Shown here: positions 34,094 to 44,999 of the stretch, piece by piece
Position numbering within the stretch: position 1 is the stretch's first letter
Layout: each line of letters starts with the position of its first letter
NCBI GenBank assembly: GCA_964019055.1
Contig: OZ025221.1
Coordinates: 1,059,001 to 1,123,000, forward strand
Origin: Anthopleura xanthogrammica
Taxonomy: Eukaryota; Cnidaria; Anthozoa; Actiniaria; Actiniidae
DNA: 64,000 nt
Reading direction: 5' to 3'
Made by a program: the position numbers and the translations under genes
The notes under the pieces: model-generated
What the model was told of the DNA's origin: nothing
What the model saw: only the letters and a program-made list of their open reading frames with translations
The model's database searches: none

Positions 34094-34500
34094 TAATACT
34101 ATTTTTTTCGAAAGCAGAATTAAATATTTATTCTTAGTTTACAAAATGTATAATAAAACAATTATTGGATTAGGTTTTCGCATATCGTGAATATCAAGAC
34201 CTACGGCTTCGGCAGATAACACGGCCTTCGTCTTGATAATTTACGATGTCATGCTCAACTCCATCCAATAATTGTATATCATCGTATCTTGCTGTGAGTT
34301 GACAGATTGATACTAATAATATTGTCAAGGGGCGTGGTGCTACATACATGTCACGACACAGCTATCCCTCGACTGTCAACGTCGACAACCTCGATCTTGC
34401 TTCGCGAAAGCTGCTTAACCTAAAAGATTTATTCAATCTCTTTTAATTTATATTCACTCGTTTAGTCCTGTATTAATTCCTTGGCGTACGAGATACTTCT

Positions 34501-36537
34501 ATGCCATTAAGTACAATGTCTACCGCGGATAACACAACCCTTAGTGGTAAGTTGTTTCCTGTTGAATCTATCGTTATTATATATTGCGTTGTTAAATTAT
34601 AATCTATTCTCTTCAAAATTAACTTTTCTTTCTCTTTGAAAAGTGCAAAAATTCGGTATGTTGGTTGCTCAAATACCCCGTGAGAAACTCGAAAATTTTC
34701 CGAAAAAAAACTATATAATTTTATACACATATACTGAACTGACAGAATTTCTAGCACGACGTTCTTGAGAAGGATTTCAATTTTAATTTTTCCCCCTCAA
34801 ACTTCAGCTTTCACCTAAGTGACGTGCACATAGAACATTTCAGTACTACATTTGTATTTGATGTATGTTGAAGCTAGGGTTGAATAATTTCAAACAGATT
34901 AATTTTATTGATAAACACGCGAAAGACTGAGCACGGATCGAAACTGCTGTAAATGAGTGACTAAGCCATGCACTGACCCCCTATGGTGTTTCAAAATCCG
35001 GATTAAAACCAATGGGTTTTTTTTTACATCAGTATTTTTTAGCCGACCTCCACATACCTATAACATTTTTTTTGGACAGTTTTGATACTATACTATTACT
35101 GTAAAATAATTTACAACTACAACTCCTTAAGGATTACATACACACATACACGTATACGTAGAAAAATAAATAATTGGAATAATTGCATTAAAACCAATGT
35201 TAAATCTGAAAAGGAACGCCTAGCCCCCTGAAAATAATTTGGATCTGCCACTGGGAAGGTAGGTTGTAAAGGTGGATCCGGGGGGATAGGATGGCTAGCC
35301 AACCCCCCCTTGTTGTCAAACTAATAATGAGCAGTAATGTAAACCCCAAGTAACAGCCACCCCCCTGAAATCATCCTAGAACGTATGCGCTAATCCTTTT
35401 TACCAATATGGCAGTCATCTTAAATTATGGGATACCAAGGGGGCAAACATGTATCGGGGTTACTTTCTCAACTGAATAATTCGACGCTTTGGTGATTCAT
35501 ATATCGCTCCAACTACCAGGAAATTCAATTGTTTTTTAGATGTGTTTCTCATTGGATAACGTTAAGTTATATATAGAAACTCTGACAGCTGTGCATACTA
35601 GAAATTTTCCAATAATTGCCCCCTCAGCATCCCATAATGTCTTACTTAAAACAATAGAATTCAAGATGGCCGCCGTATCGGTAAAAAGGTCTATTGGCAA
35701 GCGCGTGTGTAACACTAACCATTCGTACTTTCAGGGACACCAGACACAGATCAAGATCAAACCTCACTCGATAGTGGAGCCGTCGCAGCCATCGTGATAT
35801 CAGCCTTAATTGTTCTGGTCGCTGTTGCCATGGTTTCCTGGTACAGTGTACGTCGAAAGAAGCGACGAGTTACACTAAGTGTGAGACGAACCCAGCGAAT
35901 ACAGCGTCTAGATGCCTTACACATAGATGTCGAGTACTCCGATACAGTCCTTGATTCTCCCACAACTGATCGCTTGAGTGCAGGATACACAAACCTGTGT
36001 TCTGATATTTCATTGGATCAAGACTTGCAAACTCAGAATTCAGGAAATCCTGAGAGCTCATGTGATCACACCCCATCAGACAAGCACGAGGATATGACCG
36101 ATCTCACAGATGCAGAATTTTCTACCAGTTTAAATGAAATCAAGGACAGTGATGCCATTGCTACTTCTGATTCTTTTACCGAAGCGTTTAATGAAAGTAT
36201 CACCACTACAAAATGTTTTAGTGTAGAACAAAGTAACGACGAAATAAAGCCAGTTCCTCCCATTCGATTTGATTTCGATACAAGCAGTACTAACAGCTAC
36301 GAAATCGAAATGACTCTAGCTGCACTAAGAAACGAAGAAATGACTGTGAACCATTTGCGGTGCAAAGATGAAAGTCCAGGATACCTCAATGATAATGACG
36401 GGGCAGTGGTTTGTTCTGTTTGTGAAAAGAATAGTGATAAAGTCGATGGAACTGAACTGAGCGGTGACCGAGAATCGTTAATTGAACGACGAAATAGTAC
36501 CTCGTTTGACAACCAAGGTTTAGAGGTTACTGATTAA
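34501..36537 (+). CDS. Unrecognised single-pass membrane protein, two exons
   Basis: Exons 34501-34546 and 35735-36537 join in phase (S, split G, TPDTDQ) to give 282 residues. Seen: a short N-terminal segment with a sequon at Asn11, one membrane span at about 31-52 (AIVISALIVLVAVAMV), a strongly basic RRKKRR stop-transfer, then about 225 residues rich in Ser, Thr, Asp and Glu, with no enzymatic domain. A signal peptide is not visible; the protein may use the membrane segment as anchor (N-terminus outside), or further 5' exons may encode a larger ectodomain. An in-frame stop lies upstream of the ATG. The long open second exon with balanced codon use supports a real gene. Family and function unknown. 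Confidence 0.75.
35395..35705. mobile_element. Fold-back element (family H) in intron of membrane-protein gene
   Basis: Ends cctttttaccaatatggc and gccgtatcggtaaaaagg, TA-flanked. It shares cgctccaactaccagg and gatgtgtttctcattgga with 49928-50640. It ends about 30 bp before the exon 2 acceptor. Confidence 0.75.
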
Positions 36538-36556
36538 GTCAGTCCGAGATGGTTAA

Positions 36557-36902
36557 AGGGGCACTTGGATGAAAATCGATGAAAATTGGAAATGCCTTGA
36601 AACTTGGTTATACTAATCTATATGGCCCCAATAGTAGCCAAGCAAAATATTTTCTTCACAGTCAAAATTTGCGGGTAAAAATTATATATATTTTTCAGCA
36701 TCTAAATTGTGAGTAAATGACGTCATTTACTCAACCCTATTGTTCTTTTAGTTTTTAAACCAAAATTTCTCAACTGCGAGTGGCTCCCAGGCTAAAATTT
36801 TTGCCAATCTGATTTTCATAATCATGATTGAGTCATATTATTCTTAAATACTTGAACTATTCAGACTTTCAAAAAATGGGGCGTTTTCATCCAAGTGCCC
36901 CT
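36557..36902. mobile_element. piggyBac-like MITE, copy 1 (346 bp)
   Basis: Terminal inverted repeat AGGGGCACTTGGATGAAAA; TTAA on the left (36553-36556) and TTAT on the right, one base from a perfect duplication. The same length as copy 2 and nearly identical to it. It starts 20 bp after the membrane-protein stop codon. Confidence 0.88.
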
Positions 36903-37013
36903 TTATGTGCTGCCTGTCAATCAAAGCTGAGTTGGGAAGAAGGAGCAGGGGAAGTTGGAGAAAAAAGTTGGACCTAAGGATGATGATACTGGCGAGAGGT
37001 CTAATTGTTTTAG

Positions 37014-37195
37014 TAAAAACCTACTAATCGGTCCAATAAAAGGATGCAAAAAGTTTTGGATTTTGCTTTAAATATATTTTTTTGGGGGTTTTCAAAACCG
37101 GCGCTTTTCGCTACTAGAGGTCTATCACTAATAGACCCCTAGTAGCTCAGCCAATCACAGGGCTCGATTGGTGATAGACCATTAGTAGGTTTTTT
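37014..37195. mobile_element. Fold-back element abutting GGT-like stop codon
   Basis: Arms aaaaacctactaatcggtc and its near complement end exactly next to the TAG of the GGT-like gene (37196-37198, minus). Inner words ggtctatcactaatagacc are also palindromic. It therefore forms the start of that gene's 3'UTR. Confidence 0.7.
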
Positions 37196-40100
37196 CTAAT
37201 ATGCAATAGCCATTCCATCACCTCTAGGATCAGAGCCCGCCCAGTAAACCGCCATTTCTCCTTCACCTTTCACGTGTCCTATTCTTCTAGCGATAATCTG
37301 ACCTCTACCGAATACTTTTCTATCATGCCCCACAATGGGACTCTCCACGTTGTGTCCTATTTTTTTTAGACCTCTCGCTGTATCTTCGGGAATTCCGTCC
37401 TCTATGGATACAGGACCATGAAGACCCGGGTGGATCCACAGTCGAGGCATGTCTAGTGCTTGCTGGGGGTCCATTCCAAAATCAATCATGTTTGCCAGGA
37501 CCTAGGTGAAGAAGGACATTATCGTGTGACTGTTACTGGAGGGCAAAAAATTCCCGACTTCCCTTATTTAAAGAACTTTTGCGGGATTACTAATGTCATA
37601 TCTAAAACGATCCAAAACCTTTTTCAAAATACTTTTTTCCCTTATGAGAAACTTTGGATTTCAAGATACAAAGCATTTTAAAGTTTGTTTGCAATATAAC
37701 AGGTTTATCTCCAAGGGACCTTGTGCTGAAATATAAGATTCGTTACCTAAGAGATATATCAGCATGTGACTGTGCAAATGGCGAGTTCTTAGCTATTGAC
37801 CCTAACGTATGCAAAGATGGCCGACATAGACGGTAATACAGTGTGACGTCATCAAATTCCAAATTTTGCAATTCAGTTTTGAAATGTTCATAATTGAAAT
37901 GAACACAATGCATACATTTCTGCCGACTTTAGGTTTTGGGAATTGCCTCATTTGACTATGACGTCATAGTTTGTTCATAAGGGAGCGAGAACCGCTGACC
38001 ACAATGTGCTGTCAGCCAGAAAGAATTCTAATGGAAACTCGCAATTGCTTTGTTGGTTTCACTTGATGTCATTTCCTGTCTCGTGCAGAATGTTCATCAG
38101 CTGAATCACAAGTTTTCAATAGAATTCTTTCTGGCTGACAGCACATGGTGGTCAGTGTTTGACCACCATTTGGAGCAGATAATGAGATTCAAAGACTTTT
38201 ATCAGCTGATTTAAACTCAGCAATAGCATTCCTTACCTGAACGTGTCCTTGTGGCTGCATGAAACCGCCCATCACCCCAAAACTAGCATACAGTTCCCCA
38301 GTATCAGCATATGTAGCCATCCCCGGTATTATCGTATGGTAGGGTCTTTTGCCGGGTGCTACCGCGTTTGGATGAGATGGATCGAGAGAAAAATGGACTC
38401 CTCGGTTCTGAACAGAATATAAAAGACAAAAAGTATGATAATGGTTTCCAAGGTTACGGGGAAACTAGTGACAAGTAGGACGCGCGCTGAATTATGGGGC
38501 TGTTATAGGGGACGCCATTTTTCAATATGGCGGAAAGCTAAGCAAACTCGTGAAAACTGGGTCGAGTTGGCATTACAGTGCATTGTGGGACTGTTTTAGG
38601 GGACAAATATCCAAGATGGCGTCTATTTCGTCCCCCAAAATAGTCCAACAACCAGCTGATATGAATGTCTGAGTTACGTATAAAGGACGTCACAGCAAAA
38701 CTGAGGTGTCGTAAAGCCTGCGAAAATTGACTTATAAAAGTTTATACCTGAGATAAATCTAGATTTTGAGGAGAGGTTTTTGATATCTATTTACTATGAT
38801 ATTCATTATTGAGTGGGAAAATAAAATAAAGAAATAACCATACCCGATTCACTGGGCTGCTATGGATGACATTTCAGTTTCGCAAATTTTCTCCATTCTG
38901 ATTGGTTAATATTTTTTCGCAGATCAGCTGGAATGCACTGTAATTCTAACTCGACCCAGTTTTTTTTCTCAACTTCGGAACGGCAAATACGAGTCCGGGG
39001 GGGGGGGGGGGGTTTAGTCAGTGTTTACTAAAAGATACAAGTGACAAGTGGGATATTTCATGTGTAAGATCAAATCTTGATGATAAGTAATGGGATGAGC
39101 GGGAATGGATAATGCGATGTTACAAAAGGGGTTAAACATAGAGCAACTTCTATTTACATGTAGAACGAATCCACAACCTTCTGGTACAATACCAGTGCCA
39201 AAGCTTTGATAAATGCTGTTGATAAATGAACAAGCATTGCCTTGATCATCAACAACAGTGAAGTATACGGTATCAGAACTGGAGAATGGGGATCCACGTT
39301 GGTACTCATCTAGACACCTGAAATACATAAGATACGGACAAAATATTACAACTAATTTACGTCACGCGTGACCAGTAAATCCGAGACTTCAAATGCAGTT
39401 TTCAAGTCTTCATATTAAATTTTCAAATCTCCGATCAACGGCTCCGATATTCGGAAAAAAATTCAGTTAAAAATGAGATTTTGGACCCGCTATCATGAAT
39501 GATTGTGAAATATTTTCCAAAACAATTCACTTGCCAACTTCATCGCTAAGTATAAGCTTCAAATTTTTTTTTTGAATATAAATATTTTGAGTTGCCAGAG
39601 TTTTGATCGTAGTTGGCGCCGAGATTTGGAATTTCAAACGAAGCCGCCGAAACTCCAATCAAAACATTTGAGTTACTGGTCACGCGTGACGTAAATTAGC
39701 TGTAACAGAAGGTGCTGGTACGTACCAGTCCAGAGGTTAGCATTTTTTGCTCCGTTGTATGCTGTTTTGCTCATGGGTTGATACCAGTTTACATGTCTTG
39801 TAAACTGATATATTTTAGCAGGTTAAATGATGATGATGTCGATGACGACAACGACGACACGCACGTGACGTCAAAAAAGCTTAATTTGGAGGACCAAACA
39901 AAAGAATTTCAATCTCTTGGGAATTAGAACCCATTGTTTTGTCCTTCAAGTGTGGTGGTGATAAACGTTTAACTCAGTAAACACAGTATGCAGAAAGTGA
40001 CGAAAGAGGTACATTCCTTAGGTGCTTCCTAAATGCTATATCCGGAAAATGGAATAATCGATAATAATAATAATAATGTCAGACAACCAAGAAACTCTAC

Positions 40101-43100
40101 TCACATGTGATGCGGCTGAGTCCAGGAATCGAACCCGACATCCCAGAGGTGAGAGGCAAGTGCACCACCACTATAAGCCAGTTCAAAGTTTAAGAATCGT
40201 TTTCAGTGCGCATGCGATTTTATCCCGAATTTCTCACCTTCTTTTGTTTAATTAAAAACAAAAAAAGGTTTAAACAAAAGAAAGTGAGAAATTCGGGACG
40301 AAATCGCATGCGCACTGAAAACGATTCTTAAAGGGGCACTTGGATGAAAATCGATGAAAATTGAAAATGCCTTGAAACTTGGTTAAACTTATCTATATGG
40401 CCCCAATAGTAGCAAAGCAACATATTTTCTTCACAGTCAAAATTTGCGGATAAAAATTATATATTTTTTTCAGCCTCTAAATTGTGAGTAAATGACGTCA
40501 TTTACTCAACCCTATTGTTCTTTTATTTTTCAAACCAAAATTTCTCAACTGCGAGTGGCTCCCAGGCTAAAATTTTTGCCAATCTGGTTTTCATAATCAT
40601 GATTGAGTCATATTATTCTTAAATACTTGAACTATTCGGACTTTCAAAATATGGGTCGTTTTCATCCAAGTGCCCCTTTAAACTTTGAACTGGCTTATAC
40701 CACCCTTGATTCTCCATTACCTGTCTTTCTTGATCATTTTTCTTCTCTTCGCTGCATAATCTTTACATAACATCTCTTTTATTGGAACATGTACTTTACC
40801 AGGGTCTGCTGTGTACCACAGGGAGTCCGCAAAACTCAGACTTAATGCTTCTGTTAACGTGTGAAGATATTCTACAGAATTGTGACCCATACCTACAGAT
40901 AAAGAGAATCTTAAGTTTAAGATTCTGATAAAACGATAATATGAAATGTATATGTTATCGTACCATACTGAATGGACTCAGAAAAAATTCTGAGCCCCAG
41001 ATGGGAATCGAACCCACGACCCTCCGTATGCTAGTCGGACGCTCTACCACTGAGCTGCTGGAGACTCTAATGGCGAGTAGGTCGTTAATGTGGTTTTAAT
41101 AGCGACAAACGTACTGTATAAGCTACAGTCACAGAAATGTCTAAGGAAAACACATGATAACATTGGTTTGCGTAAGATGATGGAATATGAAATGTATATG
41201 TGATTGTACCATACTGAATGGACTCAGAAAAAATTCTGAGCCGCCCCAGATGGGAATCAGAATAATAGTCCCTTCACAGCTCCCTGCGCCATCTTGAAAG
41301 GTAGCCGTGCCTTTGCATCGAAGCGAGACGAACAGTGAGCTTACAATGATAGAGACATGTGAATAATTGTCCAAGGTGATAAAAAAAGGTCTTTATCATT
41401 GCAAGCTCACACATCATCTCGCTTCAATGCAAAGGCATAGCTACCTTTCAAGATGGTGCAGGGAACTGTGAAGGGGACTATTCTCCACTTTCCATACATC
41501 AATTTAGTTCACTGGTCAAACACAAAGCATTCAGTCGAGGCTTTAACTGGATCAAATTTTAACAATCCTTTGAAACTACTTTGAAGTCTGTCTGGAGTCA
41601 CAGCTCTATCTGTGACCAGTGAAGCTTTGTATGGAAAGTGGTGAATCTCTAAAAAAACCTTCACATTCCTGTCTTTGGGACTTTGACAACTGGTCACTAT
41701 AGATAGCCATTTAAAGAGGTTTTATTGTAGTTATAGTGTCTATGTTTTAAAATAGTTATAATACCTATAACTTGCATTAATGTGCACCTTTTAAATCAAA
41801 TCCTTCAAGTATATTCAATGCCATCAAAGCTGTGATCCCTTGACCATTTGGTGGCATCTCCCAGATATCTATTCCTCTATAGTTAGTGTTTATTGGTTGA
41901 TCATTTGTGGAACAATGACCAGAAAGATCTTCTAATCCCATGACTCCTCCGTGTTCTTTAACCACATCAACTATAGCCTTCGCTATTCGTCCCTTGTAAA
42001 ATCCATCTTTTCCATGAGTAGCTAGTTCCTTAAAGTCCAAAAATATATTCCATTGATTCATCTTAAATAGACCAATTTAGCTTGGACATAATGTTTTCCA
42101 AATTCAGTTCATATGAGAATATGATATTCATCCACAAAATACAACAAGTTGAACTTCAAGCCATGGTAATTAGCATGGGGTGCAATTGGGGAGGGGGGGG
42201 GGGGAGAAGGGGGTCCCATAATATATAAAAGGGGAGGGAAACTCTTTAGTAATTTTGAAAATGATCCCTGGTCCAATTCACGTTGATGAAAAATGATATT
42301 AAAATTTCTCAATTTTTTTTTATATTAAAATTTCTCAAATTTTTTCTTCAATTTAAAAAAACTTAATGACTCATGGTTGACTTGTGACTCGTACTTGACT
42401 CAGGCTAGAACTTGACTCATTCTACAGTACAACTAAAAAATTTTAGGGTATAATATTTCTAAGTGACATTTAAAAATAAAATTCAAAGTATCTACAGAGA
42501 ATTAGTAGAATACATTATTTCGTTCCTAAGATGTTGATAACAATTCATCAAACCTCCCTAGCAGGTCATCAACCTGTAAATTCCGTGCAATGAATCTGTT
42601 CAAAGCCTAGGGTGGTGAGTTGGTCATAAACTCTCAGAGAACAAAGGAAACTGGGTCAAAGATGATATAATACATTAACGCTAGGCCAATTCAATATACC
42701 AGTACCTTAAATGTTTGAGCCAACTGTGGCATTTTCATAACATCACCTTCTTCTGGTGGTTTGCCATCCAGCAGCATTTGATGTCCATGTCTGTTTGTTG
42801 GATCCAACAGACTTCCCGAGGAAGTCTTCCACATCTCTGCTGCAGTATGATGAACTGCAAAACCATTTTCAGCTAAGGTGATGGCTGGATGGAGAATCTC
42901 CTTCAAGGTTAGCTATAAAGAAATCAGAAAATTCAACTTACTGATGAAATTAAACTAGTTGAAATTCCATTATTAAAAGGGTTCTGGTTAAGTAAAAATT
43001 GAGTGAGTAATGTGATCGTCCGGGTGAGTGTAGTCTTGAGAAAGACTGTTGTTGGTAGAGACTGACGTATCGACAACCTGAACGGAAGTCATCTTCAGAG

Positions 43101-44480
43101 TACAGTGGGGAATGAAAGACAACAACAGTCTTTCTCAAGACTACACTCACCCAGACAATCAAATTACTCACTCAACTACTACTCCTGGGTTCAAACCATT
43201 TACTCTCATAAGTAAAAATTGTTATGAAGCCAATATGAATATGCCTAGTAGACATTATTATATTATTTATACCAAAAAAAACTAAGGAAATAGCACCCTT
43301 TCAGACAATATTTTTTATTTAATTGTCAATAAATTAGTCAATGGTATTTTAGTTCACAAGTTGTCTTCATGCAATTAATAATTAAAGACTGAAAGAAATT
43401 GTTGACAGCCACACAAGCAGGGAGCTCAGAAACAAATTCTCAGAAAAAGACCCAGATGGGAATAGTCCCCTTCAAAGTTTCCTGCGCCATCTTGAAAGGT
43501 AGCCCGGCCTTTGCATCGATTGACAGCAGCGAAAAACCCATTTCACAACAAGCCGTTGAAATGTCTGAGTTAGCAGAATATTGAGAATGGTAGTAAGCAA
43601 AGAAATAATACATTAGGGAATGACATATGGTTTGAAATGTTTAAACATTTCGATCATGTAAGCTGAAAAGGTCTGTTGCACCACCTTCTCTCCCTCCAAA
43701 TAATAGCCTGCTTAGCAGCGCTTTGGGGGGAGGGAAGGAGGAAGGGGCTAACAAATAATGACCTCCCATGCACACAAACACATACAAACCTTTTTGCTTC
43801 CAAATGTTTCAATAGTATCAACCCAACATGCAGCAGCTCCAGGGACAGTGACAGCATGCCCAGAGAATTGAGGAATAGTGTTGGGATGGGCTATACCCTC
43901 ACTGCATAACAGATCTAATGTAAGTCTTGCTGGGGCTCTTCCACTGTTCAAGAACAGTAACCAATCATTAGGACCTTAATTTTTTTTAAATAATTTAAAC
44001 AGCAACTCTTTCCCCTGAGACCATGGGACTTCGATGTTAAATTCCCCGCCATGTCCTGGGGAACGAGGGGGGGAGGGGGGGGGTCAATTGACTGGTACAT
44101 AATTTTATTTTTTTTTAATCTCAAAAGAACGTGGTCTGAAATAGGAAAACATTACACCCTAGCTAAATAGGTTTACAAAATATAATAAAATGGTTTCTCA
44201 ATACTTGGTCTACAAACCTTCCATTGATCCCTGTAACAGTTTTATTCTTGGAATTATAAAACATGCAGAAAGAGTCGCCACCGATTCCTGTGCTGGAAGG
44301 TTCAGTAACATTTAATGCTGCTGCAACAGCAACTGCAGCATCTGCTGCATTACCACCATGTTTAAGAATCTGTACTCCTATTCTTGAAGCTAAAGGTTGA
44401 CTGGAAGCGACTGCTCCATTGAGAGATAAGACTGAAGAACGACGAGAGTTGAATAAAAAACTTGAATGTTTGCCCGCCAT
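37196..44480 (-). CDS. Gamma-glutamyltransferase-like Ntn hydrolase, eight exons
   Basis: Exons (minus): 44480-44218, 43943-43790, 42912-42706, 42028-41788, 40892-40721, 39317-39158, 38407-38237, 37501-37196; all in phase, 557 residues. The family cleaves itself to expose an N-terminal threonine and then hydrolyses or transfers gamma-glutamyl groups, for example from glutathione. Seen: [10 protein letters not shown] near residue 42, [40 protein letters not shown], then [16 protein letters not shown] with Thr362 as the likely nucleophile, [10 protein letters not shown] and [15 protein letters not shown]. Unlike vertebrate GGT1 it has no N-terminal membrane anchor or signal peptide, so it resembles the cytosolic bacterial YwrD type. 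The start ATG sits in AAAGATGGCGG. Its exact substrate is uncertain. Confidence 0.96.
38005..38160. mobile_element. Fold-back element in GGT-like intron 7
   Basis: Arms gtgctgtcagccagaaagaa and complement, flanked by further complementary tgacc/ggtca words. Confidence 0.75.
38716..38955 (+). repeat. Dispersed repeat, pair member 1
   Basis: Sequence from gacttataaaagtttata to tttcgcagatcagctgg recurs at 54925-55155 in the LRR gene. A terminal piece also lies at 63090-63135. Confidence 0.7.
39357..39701. mobile_element. MITE with 27-bp perfect inverted repeats
   Basis: The termini at 39357-39383 and 39675-39701 are exact complements and contain tacgtcacgcgtgacc. The interior is AT-rich without ORFs. 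GGT-like intron 5. Confidence 0.82.
40085..40172 (-). mobile_element. SINE-like fragment (minus)
   Basis: It carries gaatcgaacccgacatccc and agaggtgagaggcaagtg, the complement of the SINE head. The mariner-like MITE is inserted next to it. Confidence 0.6.
40174..40697. mobile_element. Mariner-like MITE (family A), copy 3, interrupted
   Basis: Termini TAAGCCAGTTCAAAGTTTA and complement, TA on both flanks (40172-40173, 40698-40699). It is split by a piggyBac-like MITE at 40332-40677. Removing that insert and one TTAA gives about 174 bp, close to the 167 bp of copy 2. Confidence 0.9.
40332..40677. mobile_element. piggyBac-like MITE, copy 2, nested with perfect TTAA
   Basis: 346 bp, inverted repeats AGGGGCACTTGGATGAAAA, perfect TTAA on both sides (40328-40331 and 40678-40681). 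The host element's other copies carry a single TTAA at this point, so the target duplication is directly demonstrated. Confidence 0.93.
40966..41070 (-). mobile_element. tRNA-Ala-like SINE head
   Basis: On the minus strand, gctcagtggtagagcg (A box), an anticodon-like loop with AGC and gggttcgattccc (B box) resemble tRNA-Ala. The acceptor stem is poor, and the flank (actgaatggactcagaaaa) recurs at 41210-41240 with a truncated head, so this is a SINE and not a tRNA gene. Confidence 0.65.
41268..41478. mobile_element. MITE family B, TA-flanked, GGT-like intron 4
   Basis: A complete fold-back from gtcccttcacagctccctg to cagggaactgtgaaggggac with TA on both sides. It is the best-preserved member of the family. 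Partial copies are at 43463-43523 and 61546-61698. Confidence 0.85.
41484..41647. mobile_element. Fold-back element (family E), copy 2
   Basis: Arms include actggtcaaacacaaagcatt and complement words, as at 33722-33876. It lies 4 bp beyond the family B element. Confidence 0.7.
42996..43160. mobile_element. Fold-back element in GGT-like intron 2
   Basis: Arms gtgagtgtagtcttgagaaa and complement with a central region containing gactgacgtatcgacaacc. GGT-like intron 2. Confidence 0.78.
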
Positions 44481-44556
44481 CTTTCTTTCTTTATTGAACT
44501 CTGAAGGGACTGGGTAGATGTAAGCTTATTTCCGGTTCCGGTAGCTGATTTATGTG

Positions 44557-44587
<31 letters not shown>

Positions 44588-44601
44588 CTTCTTCTTCTTT
44601 T

Positions 44602-44995
44602 GTTTTGCTTTGCTTTGCTTTGCTTTGCTTTGCTTTGCTTTGCTTTGCTTTGCTTTGCTTTGCTTTGCTTTGCTTTGCTTTGCTTTGCTTTGCTTTGCTT
44701 TGCTTTGCTTTGCTTTGCTTTGCTTTGCTTTGCTTTGCTTTGCTTTGCTTTGCTTTGCTTTGCTTTGCTTTGCTTTGCTTTGCTTTGCTTTGCTTTGCTT
44801 TGCTTTGCTTTGCTTTGCTTTGCTTTGCTTTGCTTTGCTTTGCTTTGCTTTGCTTTGCTTTGCTTTGCTTTGCTTTGCTTTTCTTTTCTTTTCTTTTCTT
44901 TTCTTTTCTTTTCTTTTCTTTTCTTTTCTTTTCTTTTCTTTTCTTTTCTTTTCTTTTCTTCTTTCCTTTCCTTTCCTTTCCTTTCCTTTCCTATT
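44602..44995 (+). repeat. Pentanucleotide array in three phases of sequence
   Basis: About 55 perfect TTTGC units (44602-44880) switch abruptly to about 16 TTTTC units and then to about six TTTCC units. It lies about 120 bp upstream of the GGT-like start codon. The Ala/Leu/Cys/Phe ORFs are artefacts. Confidence 0.97.
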
Positions 44996-44999
44996 CCCT

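Noticed and set aside
40991..41066. Possible tRNA-Ala gene (minus)
   Set aside because: A and B boxes are good but the acceptor stem does not pair, and a truncated copy with the same flank lies at 41210; best read as a SINE.
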